Both the position numbers and the translations under genes were made by a program. The notes beneath the pieces were generated by a model. The model was given only the letters and a program-made list of their open reading frames with translations. It made no database searches and had not been told where the DNA came from. Positions 53,620 to 63,200 of a stretch of 64,000 bases of DNA are shown here, one piece after another. Source of the stretch: Actinomycetes bacterium (GTDB lineage: Bacteria; Actinomycetota; Coriobacteriia; Coriobacteriales; UBA8131); contig WRGR01000046.1 in assembly GCA_009787085.1 (NCBI GenBank), forward strand, positions 155,746 through 219,745. Direction: 5' to 3'. Numbering within the stretch: position 1 is the stretch's first letter; each line of letters starts with the position of its first letter.

Positions 53620-53861
53620 AGAGACTCTGAGTTTCTCGATTCGCTCTTTGTGTCGGGCACCACTTCCATGATGTCTGATATATCGACCTCAAGAGCTTCA
53701 CAGATGCGCAATAGGATGTTTGTATTTACGTTTTCTCCTTTGCCAAGCTTAGCCATCGACGCACTGCTAACATTTGCCATTTTGCAGAGATCGCGTTTTA
53801 ACAAGTCTCTATCTATCAAGAGCTTCCAAAGCTTTTTGTAGCTGGCTGCCATCTCTTTCAC
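53562..53861 (-). CDS. XRE-family small regulator
   Basis: A 99-aa helix-turn-helix protein of the YozG-like type: SYKKLWKLLIDRDLLKRDL, NVSSASMAKLGKGENV and LLRICEALEVDISDIMEVV. Native homologues end shortly after IMEVV; the last 25 residues here, which contain a CLTCPVC run, read into the pRiA4b fragment and are probably a new tail. Likely represses nearby accessory genes. Confidence 0.82.
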   Translation of the reverse strand: MKEMAASYKKLWKLLIDRDLLKRDLCKMANVSSASMAKLGKGENVNTNILLRICEALEVDISDIMEVVPDTKSESRNSESLCLTCPVCTKVRASASLRT

Positions 53862-54089
53862 CTCACCAATTACCCTTTAATTGTATCCAGAATATTATAA
53901 CAAACAACAGAGACGAAGCCTATTTGACTGCGCAAACGCAAAATTCGTTGTGGCGATGTCGAATTTGAACTCAGCAAACACCTTTCAAATATGGAATTAC
54001 CCAGAGTGTCAGGAGTAATAGCCTTTTATCGCGAACCAACTTGAAAAGTGTTAATGCTTAGAAGAGCCGGATTAGTTTGTTCAATTACA

Positions 54090-54355
54090 GCAAGCATCGC
54101 CTTTGTCTACACAAAGACAGAGCTCCTCCAGCGCCATAACGGCTGGAAGAGCCTTTCAGGGATTCCCTGTACCCTTTGCAGGAATAGTCGATTTCATCAA
54201 TCGTTTAACTGTGTTTCTGATTCACGCTTTCTGGCAAGACTGGCTTTGGCTTCACGGACAAGTTTTGTGACGTCCAGTTTCTCTGGACAACATAGCTCGT
54301 CCATCAGGGCCAACAATAACTCGTTGAAGTCCTCGCGGTATTGTCCATCAAGAAA
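54090..54355. repeat. MobC 3'-end repeat, copy 2
   Basis: It starts GCAAGCATCGCCTTTG, has the CTCCTCCAGC..GGCTGGAAGAG hairpin and GATTCCCTGT. It then runs into the 3' end of the methyltransferase gene (minus strand), which encodes the MobC-like tail. Closely similar to 55581-55803 and more distantly to 49281-49530. Confidence 0.8.
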
Positions 54356-55465
54356 CTCCAGGGTCTTGGTGATGCTCTTTGCAACATCAGTTATCAGGGG
54401 AACAACGACTGAATTCCCGAACTGCTTATAAGCCTGGGTGTCAGAGACGGGTATCTCAAAGTCATCCCTGAACCCCTGAAGTCTGGCACATTCTCTCGGA
54501 GTAAGTCTTCTTGGGTTGCTTCCTTCCTGGGGGATCAGTATCTCTGAACCATCCTTGTAATAACGCGCACTCAGCGTTCGAGCAATACCGTTCAGGTCGA
54601 CCAATCCAAAACCGAAACCATTGCCTCTGGATTGGTGCTTCTCCGCATAATCTTGCAGATACTGCCAAAGACGGTCAGACAGTGTAAATCTGTCGTCAGC
54701 ACTCGGGTCAAGAATATCGCTGATCTTGGGTTTAATACGCGGTTTTTTTGCTGGGAAGGCAAACGGTATCTCCTTGCCGTATCGCTTGCGGTCAAAGCCG
54801 ATTACCAGCACTCGTTCCCGATGCTGCGGAACATAGTTCTGGCCATCGAGGACTTCTGAGAAAACCTCATAGTCGAGCTCTTCCAGTGTGGCCATGATGA
54901 CCCGCCACGTATTCCCTTTATCGTGGCTTCTTATGTTCTTGACGTTTTCGAGAAGGAAAGCCTTGGGTCTTTTTTCTTTGATGATTCTTGCGACATCAAA
55001 AAACAGGGTGCCCTGCGTCATATCCAAAAAGCCGGTCTCTCTGCCAAGACTGTTTTTCTTGGATACCCCTGCTATGGAGAATGGTTGGCAGGGAAACCCT
55101 GCTGCCAGAATGTCGTGGTCAGGGATTGATGATGCCTCAATTGCAGTAATGTCACCGGCGGGCAACTCGTCAAAATTGGCAAAGTATGTTTGCTGACAAT
55201 ACTTGTCCCACTCACTGGAAAACACACATGAGCCGCGATTCGCTTCAAACGCAATCCTCATTCCGCCAATACCGGCGAACAGGTCGATAAACTTGAAGCG
55301 AGGCTTACTAGGCTTTTCCTGTGGCAACTCCCTTGATATGTAGTAGATGATTGCATCACGCATACATTCTTGTATTGGCTTCTTGGAAATGGCAGAGAGC
55401 CTGCTGAGCCTCTCGTAAACCTTGTCATCCAGCCTGACATGAACCTGTTGTGCCACTGCAACCAC
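54197..55465 (-). CDS. DNA (cytosine-5)-methyltransferase with RHH N-terminus and MobC-like tail
   Basis: A 422-aa protein. Residues 1-47 form a ribbon-helix-helix-like domain (VHVRLDDKVYERLSRLS). Residues 57-372 are a complete C5-cytosine methyltransferase: motif I FIDLFAGIGG, catalytic GFPCQPFS (Cys126), ENV (173-175), PQHRERV, and C-terminal FGNSVVVPL. Residues 375-422 are not part of the enzyme fold. They match the last 43 residues of MobC at 49392 (shared PEKLD.TK, Q-Y-R-x-D-F and EAKA; 21 of 34 aligned residues identical by eye). No restriction enzyme gene is adjacent, so it is an orphan or protective methylase. The chimera probably arose by recombination. Confidence 0.88.
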   Translation of the reverse strand: MVAVAQQVHVRLDDKVYERLSRLSAISKKPIQECMRDAIIYYISRELPQEKPSKPRFKFIDLFAGIGGMRIAFEANRGSCVFSSEWDKYCQQTYFANFDELPAGDITAIEASSIPDHDILAAGFPCQPFSIAGVSKKNSLGRETGFLDMTQGTLFFDVARIIKEKRPKAFLLENVKNIRSHDKGNTWRVIMATLEELDYEVFSEVLDGQNYVPQHRERVLVIGFDRKRYGKEIPFAFPAKKPRIKPKISDILDPSADDRFTLSDRLWQYLQDYAEKHQSRGNGFGFGLVDLNGIARTLSARYYKDGSEILIPQEGSNPRRLTPRECARLQGFRDDFEIPVSDTQAYKQFGNSVVVPLITDVAKSITKTLEFLDGQYREDFNELLLALMDELCCPEKLDVTKLVREAKASLARKRESETQLND

Positions 55466-55580
55466 CTCTGGGAAATATCCGGTACTAAATTTATCCCTAT
55501 TCTACATGACTTTATGCTTGCCAGGTTTGAGAAGTCAGTGTTTTCTAGAAAACCTGCTGCTGACTGGCTGCTTTGTTCCA

Positions 55581-55803
55581 GCAAGCATCGTCTTTGTCCC
55601 CACAAAGACAAGAAGCCCCTCCAACACCTCAACAGTTGGATGAGCTTTTCAGGGATTCCCTGTATCCTTTGCAGGAATGGCCGTTTCCACTAATCGTTCA
55701 GCAGCGTTTCAGATTCACGCGTTTTGGCAAGACTGGCTTTGGCTTCACGGACGAGTTTTGTGGTGTCCAGTTTCTCTGGAGGACACAGCTCTTCCAGAGG
55801 AGC
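55581..55803 (-). pseudogene. MobC 3'-end repeat, copy 3: orphan gene tail
   Basis: A third copy of the GCAAGCATCG...GATTCCCTGT segment, followed on the minus strand by an open remnant (about 55795 to a TAG at 55690) encoding PEKLDTTKLVREAKAS, nearly the same as the methyltransferase C-terminus. The upstream part of the gene is missing; sequence diverges at 55803 just before tRNA-Ser. It marks the scar of a lost gene or an exchange end. Confidence 0.78.
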
Positions 55804-55812
55804 CGGTTTTTA

Positions 55813-55904
55813 TGGCGGAGAGACAGGGATTCGAACCCTGGGAACGTGTTAGCACGCTCAACGGTTTTCGAGACCGCCGCCTTCGACCACTCAGCCATCT
55901 CTCC
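55813..55904 (-). tRNA. tRNA-Ser (anticodon CGA)
   Basis: A 92-nt tRNA with a long variable arm and encoded CCA. Acceptor GGAGAGA / TCTCTCC, anticodon loop CTCGAAA, variable arm GAGCGTGCTAACACGTTC and T-arm GGGTTCGAATCCC. Its 3' end faces the accessory region on its left. Confidence 0.95.
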
Positions 55905-56386
55905 TTACCAGCAGAGACGTTATTTTAGCACGAAACCGCTGCTGGCATATAGTGTGTGCAAGCATTGGATGGTCTGCCAAAACGGCGATAAGCACCCCTG
56001 TCTGAGGATAGTTGGCGCGAGTTAGCACGGGGTTTTAAAGAAATGCTGATTGATGTTAAAATAATCCTGAATATCTCTATATTTATCCAAAACATCGGCC
56101 AATACCATCCGCTAAACTGAATTGTCATAGTAGAATAACTTGCACTGCATATTTGTTGCAGCACGAACTGAACAGGCCGTGGACCTGCGGACAGAACGAT
56201 ACAGAGTTTCAGGTTTATGGAGCCGGGCCATGCACTTCGTGGCAGCAGGTGGACGAGAAGCACATCTGTGGGACAGTAGCTATGTTCCATAGGTGTGTGT
56301 TTTTTATTGGAGCGTATTTGCGCAACGGGCAAGGTGCTATACAACTATCCAGATCATCTTGAGCGATGAAAGGTTGACGCGGCCAT
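55905..56386. other. Gene-free region before the P-type ATPase
   Basis: About 480 bp, partly A+T-rich. I see no supportable coding sequence, RNA or convincing promoter. It presumably holds the promoter of the rightward ATPase gene. Confidence 0.5.
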
Positions 56387-59254
56387 ATGACAAGCAAACG
56401 GGATACGTTCCAGGGTTTAAGCAGCTCCGAAGCCTACTCATTGCAGCTGTTGCACGGCAAAAACGAACTCAACGCCCAAAAAAAGCAGAACCTTATTGTC
56501 AAGCTGCTGCATGTCGTGAAAGAGCCGATGTTTCTGCTTTTGATCATTGCTGCCACCGTTTACTTCATACTTGGCCAACCCCGCGACGGGCTGGTGATGC
56601 TGGTGTTCGTGACGGCCATCATCACCATCGATGTTATTCAAGAATGGAAGACGGACAAGACCCTGCATGCCCTAAGAGATCTCTCTGCTCCCCGTATCGA
56701 AGTGCTGCGCGACGGCCAGCGGACGGAGATTGCCAGTGCCAACTTGGTACCCGGCGATATCATGATGATTCACGAGGGGATCAAGATACCTGCCGACGGC
56801 CGGATAATCAGCTGTAACGACCTCTGTGTCAACGAGTCGACATTGAGCGGCGAAGCCGAGGGCGCGTGGAAAGTAGCGGCTATTCCAACAGACAACGGCC
56901 AGCCCATGCCCACCGCCGCTGCGACAGCCAGCGCGGTAGCCCCAGCAGCCGCTGCCATGGCCGCCCCAGACCCAAACGCAGCCCCAGTCGCCGCATCAGC
57001 AACCGCCGCGCCACCTACGCCCACCCCAGCAGCGACAACAGACTACTGGCGAGCCGACTACTGCTACGCAGGCTCGTTGGTTATCCAAGGCTCTGGCACT
57101 GTTTTGGTGGAAGGCATTGGCGCCAACACGGAGTATGGCAGAATCGGCACAACAGTCGCCCAAGCGTCCACCGAACGCACACCGCTACAAAAGCAAACCG
57201 CTCGCCTAGTCAAGGCTTTTGCCTATATCGCCATCGCCTTGTGCATCCTAGTCGCCTTGGTCACTTGGGTCAACTTGAACGGTTTGGACTCTCAGAACCG
57301 CTTCATCCACAGTATTCTCTCCGGCATCACCTTGGCCATGGCCATGATCCCCGAGGAGTTCCCGGTAGTGCTGACGGTCTTCCTCTCGATGGGGGCATGG
57401 CGGCTGGCCAAGAAGCGCTCTCTTGTCCACCGGCTGCCCTCCGTAGAAACCCTAGGCGGCATCTCGGTGCTCTGTGTGGATAAGACCGGCACCATCACCA
57501 TGAACCAAATGGCCGTCCAGCAGACCTGGGCAACCGACGGCAACGAGCGGCACTTGGCCGAGATCTGCGGCCTAGCCTGTGAGACGGAGGCCTACGACCC
57601 AATGGAGCAGGCCATGCTCAGCTGGTGCAGCAAGCAGGGCTTTACGCCAGAACGGCTCTTCGACGGCGAGCTGATTCATGAATACGCCTTCACCAACGAG
57701 TTGAAGATGATGGCACATGTTTGGAGAAGGGGCGGGCAGCTGGTGGTTGCGGCCAAAGGCTCACCAGAGGGTATCTTGGCAATCTGCGGGCTGACGGAGG
57801 CTGAACACGACCGTGTGATTCAGCGAATCGCCGCTGCGGCCGCCGAAGGACTGCGGCTGATAGCTGTTGCCACCACCACCCTTGCAGACGGCTCACAGCT
57901 GCCGGAGCGCCTCACAGACTGCTCTCTTTGCCTTTGTGGCCTGGTCGGGCTGGCCGACCCGCCACGACCGGGCATCCGCGATGACATCGCAGTCTGCAAA
58001 CAGGCGGGCATCCGAGTGGTGATGATCACCGGCGACCATGCGGCCACCGCCATGGCCATCGCCAAGCAGGTCGGCATCCTAGAGAAGCGCCGATCTGAGC
58101 AAGAATCAGAGCAAGATTTTGCCGTTGCGGCCTTGAACCCACATGACAAACTTTTTGCGCCGACCGGTATTGCCTTGGACTGCGACTCTGTTATCAACGG
58201 CGACATGCTGGACAAGATGTTGGACTTAGAGCTACGTCAGCGGGTCAAGAACACCTGTGTCTTCTCCCGCGTTACTCCAGAGCACAAGCTGCGGATCGTC
58301 AAGGCCTTCAAGAACAACGGTGAAGTGGTAGCGATGACCGGCGACGGAGTCAACGATGCCCCGGCGCTGAAGCATGCCGACATCGGCATCGCCATGGGTG
58401 GTCGCGGCAGCGAGGTGTCCCGTGAGGCGGCCGACCTGATACTGATGGACGACAACTTCTCGACCATCGTCGACACGGTCAAAGACGGCCGTCGCATCTA
58501 TGACAACATCAAGAAAGCCATGGGCTACATCCTGACCATCCATGTTCCGATTGCCCTAGCCTCGTTACTGGCACCGCTTTTGGGCATCGGCCCCGGGCTA
58601 CTGATGCTTTTGCCCCTGCACATCGTGTTGCTGGAACTGATGATCGACCCTACCTGCTCCATTGTCTTGGAACGGTTGCCGGCCGAGGCAGACATCATGC
58701 GGCGCCGTCCGCGCCACCCTAAAGATCAGCTGCTGAATGCCCGGATGTTGCTGCGTAGCCTCGCCCAAGGGCTGGCAGTTTTCGCAGCGGCCTTTGCTGT
58801 CTACCTCTTCGTAATGTTCCAAGGCGAAACAGTGGCGATAACACCTGCGGCCGCAACGGTCGCGGCAAACAGCACCGCGGCCATAGGGGTAGGCGGAGCA
58901 GCAACTGCCGCCACCTCAACCGCCGCCCTAGCCCGTTCCATGGGCTTGGCCGTGGTCATCCTCGCCAACCTCTTCCTAGTCGTGGTCTACTGCTCCGAGC
59001 GGGACTCCGCCCTCACCGCGCTCGGCCGCTTGGTTCACGACAAGGTGATGTGGCTGGTCTGCAGTTTGACGCTAACCTGCTTGGCGGTGATTCTCTACAG
59101 CCCGCTGAACGCCTTTCTCCAACTGGCACCGCTTTCTTGGCAGCAGTGCCTAGTTGTAGCCAGTCTAGCAGCAGCCTCGGTGCTTTGGTTCGAAGCGGTA
59201 AAATTGACCCGCCGACGCTCAGCTCTCAAAGGTGATAGAGACATCCCTGGGTAG
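56387..59254 (+). CDS. P-type cation-transporting ATPase (P2, Ca2+/PMCA-like)
   Basis: A 955-aa ion pump. N-terminal membrane helices, actuator domain with VNESTLSGEAEGAW (usual TGES loop reads SGEA), phosphorylation site VDKTGTITMNQM, nucleotide domain with KGSPEGIL, hinge MTGDGVNDAPALKHADIG, and membrane helix 4 with MAMIPEEFPV as in calcium-type pumps. An insertion of about 60 residues made of Ala, Pro and Thr interrupts the actuator domain after SGEAEGAWK, and a second Ala/Thr stretch lies in a loop between the last helices (about residue 820). Exports Ca2+ or another divalent cation; specificity inferred. The 3' end overlaps the convergent gene at 59219. Confidence 0.92.
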   Translation: MTSKRDTFQGLSSSEAYSLQLLHGKNELNAQKKQNLIVKLLHVVKEPMFLLLIIAATVYFILGQPRDGLVMLVFVTAIITIDVIQEWKTDKTLHALRDLSAPRIEVLRDGQRTEIASANLVPGDIMMIHEGIKIPADGRIISCNDLCVNESTLSGEAEGAWKVAAIPTDNGQPMPTAAATASAVAPAAAAMAAPDPNAAPVAASATAAPPTPTPAATTDYWRADYCYAGSLVIQGSGTVLVEGIGANTEYGRIGTTVAQASTERTPLQKQTARLVKAFAYIAIALCILVALVTWVNLNGLDSQNRFIHSILSGITLAMAMIPEEFPVVLTVFLSMGAWRLAKKRSLVHRLPSVETLGGISVLCVDKTGTITMNQMAVQQTWATDGNERHLAEICGLACETEAYDPMEQAMLSWCSKQGFTPERLFDGELIHEYAFTNELKMMAHVWRRGGQLVVAAKGSPEGILAICGLTEAEHDRVIQRIAAAAAEGLRLIAVATTTLADGSQLPERLTDCSLCLCGLVGLADPPRPGIRDDIAVCKQAGIRVVMITGDHAATAMAIAKQVGILEKRRSEQESEQDFAVAALNPHDKLFAPTGIALDCDSVINGDMLDKMLDLELRQRVKNTCVFSRVTPEHKLRIVKAFKNNGEVVAMTGDGVNDAPALKHADIGIAMGGRGSEVSREAADLILMDDNFSTIVDTVKDGRRIYDNIKKAMGYILTIHVPIALASLLAPLLGIGPGLLMLLPLHIVLLELMIDPTCSIVLERLPAEADIMRRRPRHPKDQLLNARMLLRSLAQGLAVFAAAFAVYLFVMFQGETVAITPAAATVAANSTAAIGVGGAATAATSTAALARSMGLAVVILANLFLVVVYCSERDSALTALGRLVHDKVMWLVCSLTLTCLAVILYSPLNAFLQLAPLSWQQCLVVASLAAASVLWFEAVKLTRRRSALKGDRDIPG

Positions 59255-59539
59255 AGCCAGGCTGCACTCGGCCTCAATGGCCTTGATAATGCCTGAGAGC
59301 TGGGCACAGCCGCAATGGATGGGGAAGTTCTCGGCAGCGTACTCGAAGAACAGGCCCTTGCCCGGTTTTTGCATACAGATATCCCAGCTGTTGAAGGTGT
59401 CACCGAGGTCGGCAAACATCTTGGTCACCGTTGGGCAGCCGGTCTTGACCGTCAGTTTGACCTCCATGCCGTCTTCGCTCACCGCCTCGACTTTGGAGAT
59501 AAAGCCACAGACCCCGGGGTTGATTGTTACTTTTGTCAT
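59219..59539 (-). CDS. Small cysteine-containing hypothetical protein (DUF6951-like)
   Basis: A 106-aa protein with cysteines in NPGVCGF, TGCPT, DICM, HCGC and EAECS contexts. The pattern resembles a small family of anaerobe proteins thought to have a metal- or redox-linked role; I am not certain of the family. Start at 59539 chosen because GGAGATCT lies 5 nt upstream; a longer in-frame start is less likely. It ends inside the last codons of the ATPase gene on the other strand (36-bp overlap). Confidence 0.65.
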   Translation of the reverse strand: MTKVTINPGVCGFISKVEAVSEDGMEVKLTVKTGCPTVTKMFADLGDTFNSWDICMQKPGKGLFFEYAAENFPIHCGCAQLSGIIKAIEAECSLALPRDVSITFES

Positions 59540-59897
59540 TTGCAGATCTCCTTCTACCACTTATAGATGCCGTCTTTTATCCACAGAAATTATTCTAATA
59601 AATTATCACAAACTCTGTCAGTTTTTGTAAACCGCTTTTCCCCCAATGTCCTGCGGTTTTGCTCAGCAGCAGCCCGGCCGCCCTGTCTGAGGCGAACCAA
59701 AATGCTGAAAACATTACTAGCCTTTACTTCTCCAGAACAAATATACTCGACTCAGCAAGAAAAAGTACGGGACTATAGGGGAAGTGGCAAAATTCTGTTC
59801 AAATCTCATCCTGCGTTTCTGACCGTAGCATGCGATGGGCTTATTGGCGCTTAGCTACAAGCCACGCTTTGCGGTAGGTCAACTTTTAAGGAAGGCG

Positions 59898-59989
59898 AAG
59901 CTCCATCCAAGAGGGGGGAAACCGAGGCATAGCGCTCAGTGTATGCCCGCCTGCCAAAAGCGGATGAGGAGCTTGATATATCTTTTTTG
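59898..59989 (+). ncRNA. Candidate structured RNA, class unknown
   Basis: In a 650-bp gap without genes (59561-60209), AAGCTCCATCC pairs with GGATGAGGAGCTT (bulge GA) enclosing a second hairpin (GGCATA / TATGCC). A run of six T residues follows at 59982. This looks like a small transcript with an intrinsic terminator on the plus strand, but it matches no family I can name. Confidence 0.3.
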
Positions 59990-60097
59990 TTAGGCCGCCT
60001 GTAGCCTCAAACCCGAGGCCAGAGGATGATATCCACGGGCAGGGCTGGCAACAGTGTCCCGACGATGGAGTTTCGCCTATAATGGTGCCACAGAACG

Positions 60098-60143
60098 CGA
60101 TAGCCCCCCGAATATCCTTCAGGGGGCTATCGACTTACTTTTT
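60098..60143 (+). terminator. Strong hairpin between the ATPase region and the InlB-repeat gene
   Basis: A perfect 11-bp stem (CGATAGCCCCC / GGGGGCTATCG) with a 13-nt loop. A T-run follows on the plus strand (ACTTACTTTTTCG). It lies 67 bp beyond the stop of the leftward surface-protein gene and may stop transcripts from both sides. Confidence 0.75.
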
Positions 60144-60209
60144 CGCATATGCGGGCTTAGCGGCGGTTCTAGGAGCCCTCAGATGCCTTTTCTAAACGAT
60201 TGAGACACC

Positions 60210-63200
60210 CTAAGCCGTCTGCTGCGACTGCCCGCTCTGTTGGCCTTGGCTGCCCTTGCGGTCTTTGTTCTTAACTTTCTTGACTGCAAGAACCATGAAC
60301 ACCAGCGCTAGGATCAGGCCGATGAAGAACAGCCATGACCACTCGTCGAAGAACGTGATCGGCAGAGTTATGTCTTGGGTCCAGAAGAACAGGATGACCA
60401 GCAGCACGGCAACCACGATTCCTAGGAGGATCGCCCAGAAGCGAGCCTTGCGGACCTTCTCCTTCTCCTTGTCCCTGTAGTCGTCGCTTTGCCTACGGTT
60501 GTCCTTGTCCCGTCCGAACAGCGGCCTGATTATGGCCACCAAGGCTGCGATAATGGCGATGATGGTGCAGATCAGGTCGAAGAGCGACCAGTAATCCTTG
60601 CCCGACTCCTTACCTGCCCCCGAATCCTTCGCGGTGTCAGGCTGAGTGATGACCGTTGTAGCACCGGGGTTCAACGGCTGCGTAGTGCCAGTGGTCGGGT
60701 TGTCTGTGGTCGGAACGCCCGGGTCGGTCACAACCGTTGGCAGTGTTGTGCCAGAATCCGTGGCCGCAGGGTCCGTGGCCGCAGGGTCCGTGGCCGGCGG
60801 CGTGGCGGTGGTCGGCGTGGTTGTTGTTGGTGTAGTGGTGATCGGCGTAATAATCACTGGCGTGGTAGTGCCCACCGGTCGCCAAGTCGCGGTGATCGTG
60901 GTGTTGCCGGTGATGTTGGTCGGCGGCCTGCTCCAACCGTTGAAAACATAGCCGGGTCGGGTCGGGTTGGCCGGCGGCGTGGCATTGCTGCCATGGGGAA
61001 CCCGTTGGTTGCTAATAGTGCCACCTTGGCCATTGTTATAGGTCACCGTGTAGGTTCTGATCTGCCAAGTGGCATTGACAGTCAAATTGCCTTGAACGTT
61101 TCGATAAGGCTTGTCCCAGCCGGCGAAGGTGTAGCCGGTACGCGTCGGCGTGGTCGGCGCAGTGGCGTTGCCGCCATGGGTGACAACCTGGGTACGGAGC
61201 ACGGTGCCGCGGCCGTCGGTGAAGGTCACCGTATAGCGGTTGGGATTCCAAGTGGCATTGACAGTAAGGTTGCTCTGGATGTTGTTGTAAGGTTTATCCC
61301 AGCCAACGAAGGTATAGCCAGCGCGTGGTGGGGCAGTCGGCGCAGTGGCATTGTTGCCTTGGGGAACCTGCTGCCGGGAGAGCTCAGTGCCTTGGCCGTC
61401 AGTAAAGGTCACCGTGTAAACAGGAGTCGGTGGCACCGGCGACCATTGGGCATAGAGCGTATGGGTGGTCGGCGTGGTAACGGTGGTGCTGCCGGTCACC
61501 GGGGTGCCGCTGCCGTTAGCCATGGTGTTCCAACCGTTAAAGATGTAGCCGCTGCGGCTGGTGGTGGCCAGTGTGCCATAGGGCGAGCCGTAGGTCACGG
61601 CCTTGCTGGCCGGGCTGGCCGTGGTACCGCCGTTGGCATCGAAGTTGACTTGGATGTTGGTGAGCGGTGTCCAGTGCGCATACAGCGTATGGTCGTTCGG
61701 GACCGTCACCTTGGTCGTGTCGGTCACTTGGGTACCACCAGAGGCCGCTGTGAACCAGCCAGCAAAGGTGTAGCCGCTGCGACCGGTGGAGGCCAGCGTG
61801 TAATATAGGTCGTCGAAGAGCACGGGCTTGCTGACCGGGTTGGCCGTGGTGCCACCGTTGGCATCGAAGGTCACGGTGAGCTGTTTGGGTGTGAAGATCG
61901 GGTTGATGATGATCGGCTCAGTGATGTTGGTGCCGGGGTTGTCCCAGCCGCCGAAATCATAGCCTGGCTTGCTCGGTGGCGTGGTCGGCGGTGTGGCGTC
62001 GCCGCCATGGGGCACTTCCTCGGTCGTCAGATCGTTGCCGTCACCGTCTTTATAGGTCACGTTGTAGGTACTGATCTTCCAGTTGCCGCTGAAGCGCACG
62101 TCACTGCCGGGCATCGCGAACTGACCAGTAGCTTGGTCGACCGTGACGGTGGGGGTGGGTACCCAGCCCTCGAAGGTGAAGCCCTCGGGCTCAGTGGGAG
62201 CAGCCGGCCAAGCCACGGGGCTGGCATACTGCACGTCGTTGATGGCCGTCGGCGGATTGAGGCCGAAGGGCACCTCGCCGGTATACTCGAAAGTCACACC
62301 ATAGCTATTGACCTGCCAAGTCGCGGTGACTGTGAGGTCGGAGGTGATGTTGGTAAGGGCATCATCGGGAGTGTCCCAGCCAGTGAAGGTATATCCCTCC
62401 CGGGCCGGGTCGGTCGGCTTGGTGGACGTGCCACCATAGGGAACCGTATCTGTCTTGATGATGTCGTCCGGTGCCGTGCTATAGCCGTCTTTGAAAGTCA
62501 CCGAGTAGTCGTTTAAGCTCGGATAAGTGAAGGTGAAGGTCTGGTCAGCAGTGATTCCGGTGACCGTTGCCGGGTCAGTGTCCCAAAGGCCGGGCACCTC
62601 TCCGTAGCCAGTGTTCGGCTGCATACCGCTGGGAACCTGAGCAGGATTTTGGCCGTAGGCCACCTGCTCGGTCTTGTCCGCAGTTGTGTTATCGCCCCAA
62701 GTGCCGTTGACCACCTTGTAGGTCAACGTGTAGACGTTGAGGTCGGCATAGGTGAAGGTGTAGGTCTTGTTGCCAGTGACCACGGTGTCTGCGGTCGGTG
62801 TCTCGTCCCAAGAGCCAGAACCCGGGTTATAGCCGGTATTGGGAACTGCAACCAACTGATCCAAGTCCACCAGCGTATCGCCGTAGAAATAAGGCTCTTG
62901 GTAGGCCTCAGTAGCGCCATCGCTACCTTGCCATGTGCCGTTGACGACCACGTAGGTAATCGTGTATTGCTCCTGCGTCCAAGTGCCTACCCACTCCACC
63001 GGGCTGTCAGGCATGGTGTAGTTGCCGTCCGGGTCAGGCTCCACGCCGGGTGCCGTCCAGCCGTTGAAGGTGTAGCCCGGCTGAGCAGGCGGGTCGGCAG
63101 GCTTGGTCACGGGGTCACCATAGGGCACGTTGACGGCTGGCGGCGGCTCGCTGCCCGGGGGCACGTCACCATCATAGCGATAGCTAATATCGTGGCTGTT

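Noticed and set aside
55925..56344. A 139-codon open frame upstream of the P-type ATPase
   Set aside because: No ribosome-binding site, erratic composition and no family resemblance; treated as noncoding.
60489..61808. A 439-codon open frame on the plus strand opposite the InlB-repeat gene
   Set aside because: It mirrors the repetitive minus-strand coding sequence, has no ribosome-binding site and no recognisable domain.
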